A stretch of 64,000 nucleotides of DNA from MWEI01 sp964600235. GTDB lineage: Bacteria; Desulfobacterota; Desulfomonilia; UBA1062. The number at the start of each line of letters is the position of its first letter. Position 1 is the first letter of the stretch. Shown here one piece after another: positions 25,056-33,583 of this stretch. The notes below the pieces were generated by a model. It ran no database searches, was not told the origin of the DNA, and worked only from the letters and a program-made list of their open reading frames with translations. A program made the translations under genes and the position numbers. The DNA is taken from positions 1 through 64,000 of the forward strand of contig CAZRIV010000017.1 in the NCBI GenBank assembly GCA_964600235.1. The letters are read 5' to 3'.

Positions 25056-26108
25056 ATGAGTGAAACTCCTGCCATGCCCACACGGCTTATCAGTGCCATG
25101 GAGGCCTTGGAAAGGGCGTTCCGCAGACTCCAACCCCTGGCCATCCCCGCGCTGAAAGACCGGTTGAGGGGACAGGAGAAACCGCTCATGGCCGACCGGC
25201 AAGAGCTGGCGGACAGGCTCGGCCGTTGGCCGGATGACACAACTCTGCAGGCCCTGGAGCATGCCTATACACTCGCACTGGACTCCATCGGAATATTCGG
25301 TTCGGGCGACGATCCTACCCAATCCTTCATGTCCGTATTAAGGGCCATGAGAAAGCACTGCCGGGCGCAGGAAGCGCTCTTCAGCATAAAAGGCCGGTTC
25401 CCGGCAATCGACCAATACTTCCTTGAGGGCGGCAGTTCTCATGGGACTCCCCGGGAGATAGTCTCTCAGGAAAACATAGTCCACCATGGAGCCGATGAAG
25501 ACCCGTACGCCCGCGGGGGGTATTCCCTCTTTGTTCCCCAATCCTATCGGGCCGAGTGTACCTGGCCCCTGGTAATCGCGCTCCATGGGGGATACGGCCA
25601 CGGCCGGGACTATCTCTGGACATGGCTCCGGGAGGCACGGACAAGGGGCTTCATCCTCCTTTCCCCCTCGTCCCTCGGCAGGACCTGGTCCATCGGGAAT
25701 ATTTCAGCCGATGCGGATCAGCTGCTGAAACACATGGAAGACATCCGCTCGCGTTATGCCATCGACGGCAGCCGCATCCTTCTGACCGGGATGTCCGACG
25801 GCGGAACCTTTGCCCTGGGCTTCGGGCTGAGCGGTGACTGCCCGGCGCGTGCACTGGCCCCGGTATCCTGCGTGCTGCCCCCCACAGACCTTGGAGGGGC
25901 GAAATACGCCCGCGTCTACTGGGTGCACGGCGAGCAGGACTGGATGTTCCCCTTAGGAAGGGCTATTGCCGGCTGCAGGGAGCTGTCTTCCGCCGGGGCG
26001 GATGTACGGCTCAGGATCGTCCCTGACCTCTCACATGCATACCCGCGCGAGGAGAACAAGGCCATCCTCTCCTGGTTCGATTCTTCCCTTTCCATTCCCG
26101 GAACTTAG
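25056..26108 (+). CDS. Alpha/beta-hydrolase, phospholipase/carboxylesterase-like
   Basis: A 350-residue protein. The N-terminal 130 residues are helical and unrecognised. The C-terminal alpha/beta-hydrolase domain starts at YSLFVPQSY and shows WPLVIALHGGYGHG (oxyanion hole), the nucleophile elbow LLTGMSDGGTFAL, HGEQDWMFP with the catalytic aspartate, and a late LSHAYP histidine. This is the pattern of YpfH/PHB-depolymerase-type esterases. No signal peptide is seen. It follows the propeller gene almost without gap, suggesting a joint role in degrading a polymer or ester. Confidence 0.75.
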   Translation: MSETPAMPTRLISAMEALERAFRRLQPLAIPALKDRLRGQEKPLMADRQELADRLGRWPDDTTLQALEHAYTLALDSIGIFGSGDDPTQSFMSVLRAMRKHCRAQEALFSIKGRFPAIDQYFLEGGSSHGTPREIVSQENIVHHGADEDPYARGGYSLFVPQSYRAECTWPLVIALHGGYGHGRDYLWTWLREARTRGFILLSPSSLGRTWSIGNISADADQLLKHMEDIRSRYAIDGSRILLTGMSDGGTFALGFGLSGDCPARALAPVSCVLPPTDLGGAKYARVYWVHGEQDWMFPLGRAIAGCRELSSAGADVRLRIVPDLSHAYPREENKAILSWFDSSLSIPGT

Positions 26109-26368
26109 CCCGTCAGGGAAACATATCCAGGCTGGACCTGGAGATATGTCCAGAACGGGCGGTTTTTCTCTCCTTTGCTATTCTGCCGGGATCTGCAGGG
26201 CCCGGGCTTCACGGAACCGGTTGCATGAAAGAATGAAATAGTGGAAAGTATCCCCATGAACACTTCATATGACGACATAAGGCCGTTCGGGATCTGCCCC
26301 ATACGTCCGTCCACCGGGAACAACAGCCCCGCCTTCATGAACAGGGGAGCAGCAGGAGCCGGGCAGCC

Positions 26369-26863
26369 ATGACGCAAAGGCCAAGGATCAAATTCTTCGC
26401 AGTGGGGGGCACCATCGACAAGGTGTATTTCGACCGGATGAGCACCTACAAGGTGGGTGAGCCCGGGGTCTCCGATATCCTCCGGCAGGCGAACGTGGGC
26501 TTCGATTACGCGTGCGAGTCCATCCTGCGCAAGGACAGCCTGAACATGACGGAAAAGGACCGGCAGATGATCTTCGAACGCGTGGCTGCAGAGGAAGCCC
26601 GGCTTATAGTCATCACCCATGGAACGGACACCATGGTGAAGACCGCCAAGATACTCAGAGGCATACCGGGCAAGGTGATCGTACTCACCGGAGCCCTGCG
26701 GCCCGCCCTGTTCAAGTCCAGCGACGCCGAGTTCAATGTGGGCGCGGCAGTGGCCGCCGTGCAGACCCTGGAAGAAGGGGTGCACATCGTCATAAACGGG
26801 CGCATCTTCGATCCGGACCGGGTGAAGAAGAACCGGAAGCTCCTCTGCTTCGAGGAGGAATAA
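26369..26863 (+). CDS. Single-domain asparaginase-like protein
   Basis: A 164-residue protein equivalent to the N-terminal domain of type I/II L-asparaginases. It has both threonine motifs of the active site, FFAVGGTIDKVY at the start and VITHGTDTMVKTA in the middle, plus VLTGALRP. The second domain of about 150 residues, which helps close the active site in the classical enzyme, is missing. Such short proteins occur in several proteobacteria; whether they hydrolyse amides alone is unknown. The next gene, a LysE exporter, starts five bases after the stop, so the two are probably one unit. Confidence 0.8.
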   Translation: MTQRPRIKFFAVGGTIDKVYFDRMSTYKVGEPGVSDILRQANVGFDYACESILRKDSLNMTEKDRQMIFERVAAEEARLIVITHGTDTMVKTAKILRGIPGKVIVLTGALRPALFKSSDAEFNVGAAVAAVQTLEEGVHIVINGRIFDPDRVKKNRKLLCFEEE

Positions 26864-26867
26864 GCCG

Positions 26868-27509
26868 GTGCTGAACCTGTTGACCATCTTCACCACATCC
26901 TTTTTCATAGCCTTCTCGGGCGCCGCCATGCCCGGACCGCTCATGACCGTCACCATCAGCGAGAGCGCCAGGAGGGGCTTCATCTCAGGCCCCCTTCTGA
27001 TGCTGGGCCATGCCCTGCTGGAACTGGCACTGGTGATTCTGCTCATGTTCGGCCTGGCCCCGTACCTCAAGCAGGAGTGGGTCTTCGCCGCCATAGCCAT
27101 TGTGGGCGGCATCATGCTTGCCTGGATGGGCATGGGGATGCTCCGGTCCATGCCTACGTTGAGCATCCACCAGGAGATGCATGCGTCAAAGGGACCGCAC
27201 CTCGTCCTCTCAGGGATTCTCGTGAGCGTTTCCAACCCGTACTGGAGCCTGTGGTGGGCGACCATAGGGCTCGGATACGCCCTCTACTCGGCCCGGTTCG
27301 GGACCTGGGGCATCGTATTTTTCTTCATCGGGCATATCCTGGGCGACCTTACCTGGTACAGCGCCATCTCCTTTGCCATGGCAAAAGGTAAGCGTTTCCT
27401 GAACGACGCGCACTACCGGGCGCTGATCGGCACCTGTGCCGTCTTTTTGCTCCTGCTTGCCGGATACTTTGCCTACAGCGGCTTTTGCAGGGCACTCGCA
27501 CTGACATGA
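26868..27509 (+). CDS. LysE/RhtB-family amino acid exporter
   Basis: A 213-residue membrane protein with about six hydrophobic helices. The N-terminal FIAFSGAAMPGPLMTVTISESAR is the LysE-family signature (GAxxPGP). The family exports amino acids or their derivatives across the inner membrane. The start is GTG, close behind the asparaginase-like gene, and this link suggests export of an amino acid or related amide product. Substrate cannot be deduced. Confidence 0.83.
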   Translation: MLNLLTIFTTSFFIAFSGAAMPGPLMTVTISESARRGFISGPLLMLGHALLELALVILLMFGLAPYLKQEWVFAAIAIVGGIMLAWMGMGMLRSMPTLSIHQEMHASKGPHLVLSGILVSVSNPYWSLWWATIGLGYALYSARFGTWGIVFFFIGHILGDLTWYSAISFAMAKGKRFLNDAHYRALIGTCAVFLLLLAGYFAYSGFCRALALT

Positions 27510-27664
27510 AGGTTGCTTTAGAATAATGTGCTATCCCCATGGCGGTCATTCCCTCCATGATCCTGTTACCAGGCATGATGGTCATTTGTTTTGATTGTGA
27601 CGGTTTGACTTTGGCCCTATAGACGCTATTATCTGAACAGGGTCATGGAAGGTTGTGCTTGAGA

Positions 27665-28036
27665 ATGACCATATCTTACCAGATACTTCATGACAAGGGA
27701 CTGGTGATAGTCACTTCCAGCGGCGAGGTCGACCTCGACGAGACCATTCAATCCCTGGACCGGATGTTTGCCGATCCTGAATATTCATTAGAGTATGACT
27801 TATTATGGGATGCCACAGGAATAACCACAATATTGACATACGATGAAATGCAGAAGGTGGTGCAGCACTTCAGACTCTACAGGGGAGACAAATCCCCTAA
27901 ACGGGCGATCGTGATCTCACGCTCTGTGAATCGCGCAATGACGAGGGTCATGAACACCATGTCATCCATCAGCTCCCGGGCTCAAATCGGGTTATTCGAG
28001 GACAGGGTCGAGGCCCTCAAGTGGTTAAAAAATTAA
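27665..28036 (+). CDS. Small STAS-like/SpoIIAA-like protein
   Basis: A 123-residue protein with alternating strands and helices: ISYQILHDKGLVIVTSSGEVDLDETIQSL, LLWDATGIT, RAIVISRSVNRAM and a C-terminal FEDRVEALKWL. This matches the pattern of SpoIIAA-like (STAS-related) proteins found alone in many bacteria. There is no obvious phosphorylatable serine in the usual DxS context. Function unknown; it may bind lipids or act as a partner-switch element. A TTG four codons upstream, with GGAAGG before it, is an alternative start. Confidence 0.55.
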   Translation: MTISYQILHDKGLVIVTSSGEVDLDETIQSLDRMFADPEYSLEYDLLWDATGITTILTYDEMQKVVQHFRLYRGDKSPKRAIVISRSVNRAMTRVMNTMSSISSRAQIGLFEDRVEALKWLKN

Positions 28037-28058
28037 ATTCGATGGGAGGAAACGTCCT

Positions 28059-28997
28059 ATGAAAGACAGGGCCAGGGCCATGATCATGGCATCCTTTGCC
28101 GCAGACTCGCTGGCGCTCGGGGCGCACTGGATCTACTCAACGGGGAAGATCTCCCGGGACTTCGGCCGCATCGAGACCTTTCTAACGCCCGGGGCGGATT
28201 CCTACCACCCCACCAAGAAACAGGGCGAATTCACCCATTACGGCGACCAGGCCGTTGTGCTCCTGGAATCGCTTGCCCATAAAGGCAGGTTCGAGCCTGA
28301 AGATTTCTCGCAGCGCTGGCGGCAGTTCTTCAGGGACTATACCGGCTACTTCGACCAGGCCACCAAGGACACCCTGAAGAATATCTCCCTGGGCACAGAC
28401 CCCCTTCAGGCAGGTTCTTCCTCCAACGACATCTCCGGGGCCGCCCGGATCGCGCCGGTCATCTACTGTCTGAGAAACGACGGGGTGGAGCTTATCAAAG
28501 CGGTGAGGACACAGACCGCCCTCACGCATACGGACCCTCTGACCATCGATGCCTCCGAATTCTTCGCACGGGTAGTGCTCCGCACACTCGAGGGAAACGG
28601 CGTCATGCCGTCAATCGAGGAAGTCAGCCGCACGTATCCCGAGGGCTCCCTCATCCGGCTGCTGGTGAAAAAAGGCATGGACTCCTGCGGGGAGGAAAGC
28701 GTCCAGGCCGTCAAGTCCTTCGGCCAGGACTGCCATGCCCCTGACGCGCTGCCCGCCGTCATCCACCTCGTCTGCCGGTACGAAAAGGACCTGAAGGAGG
28801 CCCTCATCCAGAACGTCATGGCAGGCGGCGACTCTGCCGCGCGGGGCATGGCCTCCGGCATGATCCTAGGGGCGCACCTGGGCATGGACTCACTCCCTCC
28901 CGAGTGGATGGACGGCATGAAGAAGGCGAACGAAATCAATAATCTCCTGGACAGGATAGACGAGAAACGTGGAACGACCCTACCGGCTCACCACTGA
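28059..28997 (+). CDS. ADP-ribosylglycohydrolase-family protein
   Basis: A 312-residue all-helical protein of the DraG/ADP-ribosylglycohydrolase family: residues 1-25 ASFAADSLALGAHWIY, GEFTHYGDQAVVLLESL, SSNDISGAARIAPVIYCL and GGDSAARGMASGMILGAHLG. In active enzymes two magnesium ions are bound by T-D-D and G-D-S-D-T motifs. Here the first reads THYGD and the last GGDSAARG, so metal ligands are partly replaced and the activity may differ. It overlaps the MATE gene by 29 bases. Confidence 0.75.
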   Translation: MKDRARAMIMASFAADSLALGAHWIYSTGKISRDFGRIETFLTPGADSYHPTKKQGEFTHYGDQAVVLLESLAHKGRFEPEDFSQRWRQFFRDYTGYFDQATKDTLKNISLGTDPLQAGSSSNDISGAARIAPVIYCLRNDGVELIKAVRTQTALTHTDPLTIDASEFFARVVLRTLEGNGVMPSIEEVSRTYPEGSLIRLLVKKGMDSCGEESVQAVKSFGQDCHAPDALPAVIHLVCRYEKDLKEALIQNVMAGGDSAARGMASGMILGAHLGMDSLPPEWMDGMKKANEINNLLDRIDEKRGTTLPAHH

Positions 28998-30312
28998 CCC
29001 TGTCGGCCGGCTCGTCCGCGCCATATCCATACCTGCGAGCATCGGGTTCTTCTTCAACACCATGTTCAATGTCATCGACACCTATTTTGCAGGGCTCATA
29101 TCCACACAGGCGCTTGCCGCGCTCTCCCTCTCCTTTCCGGTGTTCTTCATCATCATCGCCTTCGGAGGCGGCATATCCACCGGGACGACCACTCTCATCG
29201 CAACGGCAATGGGGGCAAGGGACCTTGTAAAAGCAAAATCGTTCGCCATCCAGGGCATCGCCTTCGGGCTGATCCTCTCCCTTACGGTGACCGCTCTGGG
29301 CCTCACCGCCTCTCCAGCTCTCTTCCGCCTGCTGGGCGCCACCGGGCAATATCTGAGCATGTGCCTGGAATACATGAACACCATCTTTCTTGGATCGGTC
29401 TTCTTCATCACGAACCACATGCTCAATGCCATCCTCAATGCCCTGGGAGACACCCGCTCGTTCAGGAATTTCCTCATCGGCGGCTGCATACTCAATGCAG
29501 GGCTCGACCCGTGGTTCATCTACGGCGGCCTCGGATTGCCGGCCTTCGGGGTGATGGGCCTTGCGCTGGCCACGGTGGTGGTGCAGATGTCCGGCACCAT
29601 CTATCTCGCCTGCCAGGTGAGCCGCAGCGAGCTTGCCTGCGGGAGCTGCCTCGAAGAAATAATGCCGGAAGCCCATGCCTTCCGTGAGATCTTCGCACAG
29701 GGGTTCCCCACGAGCCTGAACTCGGTATCCGTGGGCGTGGGGATTTTCGTGATCACCTATTTCATCAGCACCTTCGGCAAAGAGGCGGTGGCCGCCTACG
29801 GGGTGGCCACCCGCGTGGAGCAGATCATCCTCCTGCCCACCATCGGTCTGAGCATCGCCACGGTCACCATGGCGGCCCAGAACAACGGGGCTCGCATGTT
29901 CTCCCGGATCTTCGAAACCGTCCACACGGCACTGGTGTACGGGGGTGTGTTCATGGCTTTCGGCACCGTTGCCCTGCTCGTCTTTGCAGGGCAGCTCATG
30001 GGCCTGTTCACCCATGACGCCCGGGTGATCGCCGTGGGCACCACCTACCTGCGCATCGCTGCGTTCATACTCTATGCCTATGTGGTCCTGTACGTGAACA
30101 TCTCGGCCCTGCAGGGACTGAAGAGGCCGGGCTACGGGCTTATCATCGGCGTCATCCGGCAGATCGCCCTGCCCGTAGTTCTTTTTCCCTTGTTTGCAGA
30201 GGTTTTCTCTCTGGGGCTCATGGGAATATGGACCGGTATTTTTGTGATAAACTGGGGAGCTGCAGGTTTCACGTATTTCTATGCACGGGCATTCCTGAAG
30301 CGGCTTTCCTGA
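28969..30312 (+). CDS. MATE-family multidrug/cation efflux transporter
   Basis: A 447-residue protein with twelve hydrophobic helices in two similar halves, the usual size of MATE (MatE, NorM/DinF) transporters. Recognisable parts are SIPASIGFFFNTMFNVIDTYFAG, STGTTTLIATAMG, ILNALGDTRSFRNF and, in the second half, YGVATRVEQIILLPTIGLS. These pumps exchange sodium or protons for organic cations or metabolites across the inner membrane. The GTG start lies inside the end of the preceding gene, so translation is coupled. Confidence 0.9.
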   Translation: MERPYRLTTDPVGRLVRAISIPASIGFFFNTMFNVIDTYFAGLISTQALAALSLSFPVFFIIIAFGGGISTGTTTLIATAMGARDLVKAKSFAIQGIAFGLILSLTVTALGLTASPALFRLLGATGQYLSMCLEYMNTIFLGSVFFITNHMLNAILNALGDTRSFRNFLIGGCILNAGLDPWFIYGGLGLPAFGVMGLALATVVVQMSGTIYLACQVSRSELACGSCLEEIMPEAHAFREIFAQGFPTSLNSVSVGVGIFVITYFISTFGKEAVAAYGVATRVEQIILLPTIGLSIATVTMAAQNNGARMFSRIFETVHTALVYGGVFMAFGTVALLVFAGQLMGLFTHDARVIAVGTTYLRIAAFILYAYVVLYVNISALQGLKRPGYGLIIGVIRQIALPVVLFPLFAEVFSLGLMGIWTGIFVINWGAAGFTYFYARAFLKRLS

Positions 30313-30321
30313 ATATGTCAA

Positions 30322-30537
30322 CCCGGCTTTTGCGCTTGAATGTGTCCATATGCAGCCCACTTTTAAGAGTGCATGAACTGTTGATTCGAGGTGGACTGAT
30401 CAGTTTCTGTCGGTCCGTTCAAACGGGTGATCTCTTCAGCCCTAAAATGACCGGCACATTATGCATTCATCAAGGGCTGAAGAGATCACCCGTTTGAACG
30501 GACCTGTTTTTAAACCCCTTCCAGCGCAGCATCCGGG
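30322..30537 (-). repeat. 215-bp covarying hairpin repeat, copy B
   Basis: The copy is inverted relative to the other two. Ends are CCCGGCTTTTGCG (left) and the complement of CCCGGATGCTGCG (right). A perfect 32-bp stem (30,412-30,443 with 30,473-30,504, containing TCCGTTCAAACGGGTGATCT) encloses a 29-base loop with TAAAATGA. The flank holds CACTTTTAAGAGTGC and TGATTCGAGGTGGACTGAT, both shared with copy C. Confidence 0.85.
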
Positions 30538-30583
30538 TTTATCTGTCGAGCCCACCCATACTTCATGCTGAGAAAATAATTTA

Positions 30584-30634
30584 CCTGTTCGGGTCGTGTA
30601 TTCAGGCTCCGCCTGAATACACGACCCGAACAGG
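30584..30634. repeat. Solitary perfect long hairpin (24-bp arms)
   Basis: Arms 30,584-30,607 and 30,611-30,634 (starting CCTGTTCGGGTCG) are perfectly complementary around a 3-base loop. No T-run follows, so it is not a standard terminator. It shares the CCTGTTC...GAACAGG ends with the hairpin at 40,556. Confidence 0.8.
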
Positions 30635-30797
30635 CCAAGTTTTCCTCAGTGAAACCAGGCGTTGAGCAGAATTTCCCTATGCCCGCTTCACCATCCTTCC
30701 GATTGCAGCATGACATCCAAGGCGAAATACGCTATATCAGACGGGTGGCCCAAGCGGTCCGGGCCGCGCGCCAATCCATACTGAGCAGGAGGAAACA

Positions 30798-31556
30798 ATG
30801 CTGAACGAAATGATCGAAGAGGGCATCATCACTGTGACATTTGAAAACGGAAAGACGAATTCGCTCGACCTGGAGATGCTTCGGGCACTCAGGGCCATCG
30901 TGAAGAAGGCGAATGAAGACGATTCCATAAAGGGCATCATCCTCACCGGCGCCGGGAGGACTTTCTGCAGCGGATTCGATCTGCCCATGTTCATGAGTTT
31001 CAAGGATATCGATGCGGTCGGTAATTTCTTTGACGAGGTGGAGCTCATCCTCGTGGAGCTGTTCGAGTGCCACAAGCCGGTCATCTCGGCCATCAACGGC
31101 CATGCCATTGCGGGCGGGCTCATCTTTGCCATGGCAAGCGACTACAGGATCGTGAAGAACCACCCCAAGATCAGTATCGGCATGTCCGAGATCAAGCTGG
31201 GCCTGGCGCTCACCATAGCCCAGTCCGAGATCATGCAGTTCGGTTATGACAGCCACAAGAAGTTCCGCGACCTCATGTACTTCGGCAGGATGCTCGACGT
31301 GAACAAGGCCAAGGAATACGGCATCGCGGACGAGGTCGTCGAAGAGGCCGACCTGCTCCCGAGGGCAAAGGAAGTTATCAAGAAGTGGATAGACAATCCC
31401 GGCAGGGCCTTCATCAAGCTGAAGGAAGGCCTGAAGAAGCCCACTGCCGACCGGATCAGGAAGAGGCTCGTGGAGGAAGACTGGAAGCCTGCCTTCAAGT
31501 GCTTCTTCGACAAGGACGTACGGGCATCCATCGAGTTCGTCATGGCCATGATGTAA
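30798..31556 (+). CDS. Enoyl-CoA hydratase/isomerase family protein
   Basis: A 252-residue crotonase-fold protein. The oxyanion-hole segments are visible: GIILTGAGRTFCSGFDLPMF near residue 50 and SAINGHAIAGGLIFAMASDYRI near residue 98. At the position of the hydratase glutamates the sequence reads MSEIKLGLALTIAQSE, so at least one acidic residue is kept. Family members hydrate, isomerise or cleave acyl-CoA thioesters. It is a single gene, ended by a strong hairpin at 31,568, so the pathway is unclear. Confidence 0.85.
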   Translation: MLNEMIEEGIITVTFENGKTNSLDLEMLRALRAIVKKANEDDSIKGIILTGAGRTFCSGFDLPMFMSFKDIDAVGNFFDEVELILVELFECHKPVISAINGHAIAGGLIFAMASDYRIVKNHPKISIGMSEIKLGLALTIAQSEIMQFGYDSHKKFRDLMYFGRMLDVNKAKEYGIADEVVEEADLLPRAKEVIKKWIDNPGRAFIKLKEGLKKPTADRIRKRLVEEDWKPAFKCFFDKDVRASIEFVMAMM

Positions 31557-31567
31557 AAATTTCCCGG

Positions 31568-31605
31568 GGGGGTGCCCCGGGGCATCGTGCCGGGGCACCC
31601 CCTTT
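31568..31605 (+). terminator. Hairpin terminator after the enoyl-CoA hydratase gene
   Basis: GGGGGTGCCCCGG and CCGGGGCACCCCC form a perfect 13-bp GC-rich stem with a 9-base loop, followed by TTT. It starts eleven bases after the stop codon. Confidence 0.75.
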
Positions 31606-31626
31606 GTGGAGCCCCGGCACTTTATC

Positions 31627-32052
31627 ATGATACCGATCAATTCAACTATTACCCTCGAGGATCATGAACTCCAGTGGGACTTTGTGCGCGCCGGCGGCCC
31701 GGGCGGCCAGAATGTCAACAAGGTGGCCACTGCCGTGCTGCTCAGGTTCGACGTGGCTGGTTCCCCTTCCCTGCCTGGTGATGTGAAGGAGCGGCTGGCC
31801 CGGATTGCAGGCAAACGCATGACCGCCGAGGGCGTGCTGATCATCAGGGCACAGCGCTTCAGGACCCAGGAGCGCAACCGCACGGACGCACTCGAAAGGC
31901 TTAAGGAGATCATCACTGATGCGGCAAAGAAACCCAGGCACCGGATCAAGACCAGGCCCAGCGCTTCATCGAGAATCGCCCGGATGGAATTCAAGCGCAG
32001 GGAGTCCGTGAAAAAGGGCAGGCGGCGGCACGTGACGCATGATGATCAATGA
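31627..32052 (+). CDS. arfB: Peptidyl-tRNA hydrolase ArfB (ribosome rescue)
   Basis: A 141-residue protein of the ArfB/YaeJ family. The catalytic GGQ lies in VRAGGPGGQNVNK near residue 28, and the basic C-terminal tail (MEFKRRESVKKGRRRH) is the part that in ArfB enters the empty mRNA channel of stalled ribosomes. It hydrolyses peptidyl-tRNA on ribosomes lacking a stop codon. I started at the ATG before IPINSTITL; a GTG seven codons upstream lies against the terminator stem. Confidence 0.9.
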   Translation: MIPINSTITLEDHELQWDFVRAGGPGGQNVNKVATAVLLRFDVAGSPSLPGDVKERLARIAGKRMTAEGVLIIRAQRFRTQERNRTDALERLKEIITDAAKKPRHRIKTRPSASSRIARMEFKRRESVKKGRRRHVTHDDQ

Positions 32053-32099
32053 ATGCCGTTCGATCCTGGAGACATGTATTCTCTTCCCGACACTCTCAC

Positions 32100-32594
32100 A
32101 TGGAACGTAACATCGAAATCATACAGGCCCGGGAGCAGGATGCCGCAACCGCATCCTCCATCATGCGCGAGGCGGCGCTCTGGCTCGAGGACAGCGGCAG
32201 AACCCTCTGGTTCCCGGAGGAGCTCTCCCCGGGAAGGCTCAAGGCCTCGATAGATGCCGGGGAGCTGCATCTTCTCATCGTGGACGGACAGGCTGCGGGC
32301 ACGGTCATCTTCCAGCTCGAAGACAGGCTCTTCTGGCCCGACATGGAAGAAGGGGGCGCCGCATATATACACAAGTTGATCCTCAGGAGATCGGCCGCCG
32401 GCAAGGGCCTGTCCGGGCGGATCATCCAATGGGCAAAAGAGAAGGCAAAGGCTCAGGGACTTGCATTCCTACGCCTCGACACCGAGGCCGAAAGAGAAAA
32501 GCTGTGCTCGCTGTATGAATCGGCAGGGTTTTACCGGCACAGCTACCGGCAGGTGGGAAGGCATTATGTCATCAGATATGAAATGAAGCTCTGA
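32100..32594 (+). CDS. GNAT-family N-acetyltransferase
   Basis: A 164-residue protein of the GNAT fold. Visible are the central strand AAYIHKLILRRSAAGKGLSGRII with the acetyl-CoA-binding R/Q-x2-G-x-G/A-like RRSAAGKG loop, and FLRLDTEAEREKLCSLYESAGF, the usual motif-B end. The substrate is unknown. An upstream ATG would add 17 residues of unlikely composition, so I used the ATG before ERNIEIIQARE. Confidence 0.82.
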   Translation: MERNIEIIQAREQDAATASSIMREAALWLEDSGRTLWFPEELSPGRLKASIDAGELHLLIVDGQAAGTVIFQLEDRLFWPDMEEGGAAYIHKLILRRSAAGKGLSGRIIQWAKEKAKAQGLAFLRLDTEAEREKLCSLYESAGFYRHSYRQVGRHYVIRYEMKL

Positions 32595-32607
32595 GAAGCC
32601 CGTCCGC

Positions 32608-32991
32608 TCAGTCGAGCTCCCCCCTTGAGACCATCTCCCTCATGCGGTCCAGGACATCGTAGATAAGGTCCATGGTCTCACGGTCCGGTTCTCTGCGCTG
32701 TCTGCTGAAGCAGCGCTGCCGGCCGTACAGGAAGGCCCTCATCCCGGTGAGGCTTTCGCATTCCCCTGAGCCGTCAAGCTCCGTGCACCTGTTGAAGTCG
32801 CCGGCCTTGTGGTAGGGATTGAAGGACAGGGAGAACATGACGATGTCATTCCACGGGGCATTCCTGGCCGGGATCATCTCCACCCTGAGAGCGGTGTTCG
32901 GGACATACTCGGGGATCACAAGGGCCTCCTGCCTTGCTCTCCCCAAGAACCTGGCGATTATCTTCCTCATGGGCACGTATTCAATTACCAC
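32608..32991 (-). CDS. Conserved hypothetical protein
   Basis: A protein of about 127 residues that I do not recognise. It contains NTALRVEMIPARNAPWNDIVMFSLSFNPYHKAGDF in one stretch of alternating strands and an acidic/basic helical C-terminus (ETMDLIYDVLDRMREMVSRGE). No signal or membrane helix. The start is GTG at 32,991 or ATG at 32,970. It converges with the acetyltransferase gene and diverges from the ferritin-like gene. Codon use looks like that of the neighbours, so I take it as real. Confidence 0.6.
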   Translation of the reverse strand: MVIEYVPMRKIIARFLGRARQEALVIPEYVPNTALRVEMIPARNAPWNDIVMFSLSFNPYHKAGDFNRCTELDGSGECESLTGMRAFLYGRQRCFSRQRREPDRETMDLIYDVLDRMREMVSRGELD

Positions 32992-33057
32992 GAATCAGAA
33001 TTGATTTCCTATTCCCTTGCCACTATATTGTACATATCGCCATGAATGGAGGGTTGT

Positions 33058-33525
33058 ATGGAAGACAAAAAGCTTGGGAGTTATATTGAAATTGCGATCC
33101 AGAGAGAGCAGGAAGCCTATGAGTTCTACACCGGACTCACCTCGAATGTGAAGGATGCGGCTGCGAAAGACGCGCTGAATCTCCTCGCCGGAGAGGAGAA
33201 GAAACACAAGGCGTTCCTCGAGAGCTACCGTGACGGAGGATTAGGCGCCGGTGCTCTACGCATGAGCCACCCCATCGACTACAGGATAGCCGAGCACATG
33301 GAAAAGCCCGACATCAGCAAGGATATGAAGTCCAATGAGATATTCCTCGTGGCCGCCCACAGGGAGCTCAACTCCTACAACTTCTACAAGGGCCTTGCCG
33401 ACATGCACCCCGAGGGCGAGCTCAGGCAGGTCTTCCTCAAGATGGCCAGCGAGGAGATGAACCACAAGGAAAAGGTGGAGTACCTCTACTCCAACGCATC
33501 CTTTGCCCAGACCGCCGGGGGGTAA
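33058..33525 (+). CDS. Ferritin-like/rubrerythrin-type diiron protein
   Basis: A 155-residue four-helix-bundle protein. Two E-x-x-Y and E-x-x-H pairs are seen: AIQREQEAYEFYTGL and LAGEEKKHKAFLE in the first half, AAHRELNSYNFYKGL and ASEEMNHKEKVEYLY in the second. These are the diiron ligands of rubrerythrin-like proteins; the C-terminal rubredoxin domain is missing. Such proteins handle peroxide or iron in anaerobes. The ATG chosen follows GGAGGG at five bases. Confidence 0.85.
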   Translation: MEDKKLGSYIEIAIQREQEAYEFYTGLTSNVKDAAAKDALNLLAGEEKKHKAFLESYRDGGLGAGALRMSHPIDYRIAEHMEKPDISKDMKSNEIFLVAAHRELNSYNFYKGLADMHPEGELRQVFLKMASEEMNHKEKVEYLYSNASFAQTAGG

Positions 33526-33583
33526 TCAGCGGGCCGGTTCTTCAAGAAGTGATATGTACACCAAGGGATAGGACAACACGATC

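Noticed and set aside
28936..30360. A 474-codon open frame on the minus strand
   Set aside because: It runs opposite the MATE transporter gene and shows only low-complexity H/E/G/R stretches.
30584..30634. Rho-independent terminator
   Set aside because: There is no T-run on either side, and the 24-bp perfect stem with a 3-base loop lies far from the neighbouring stop codons.
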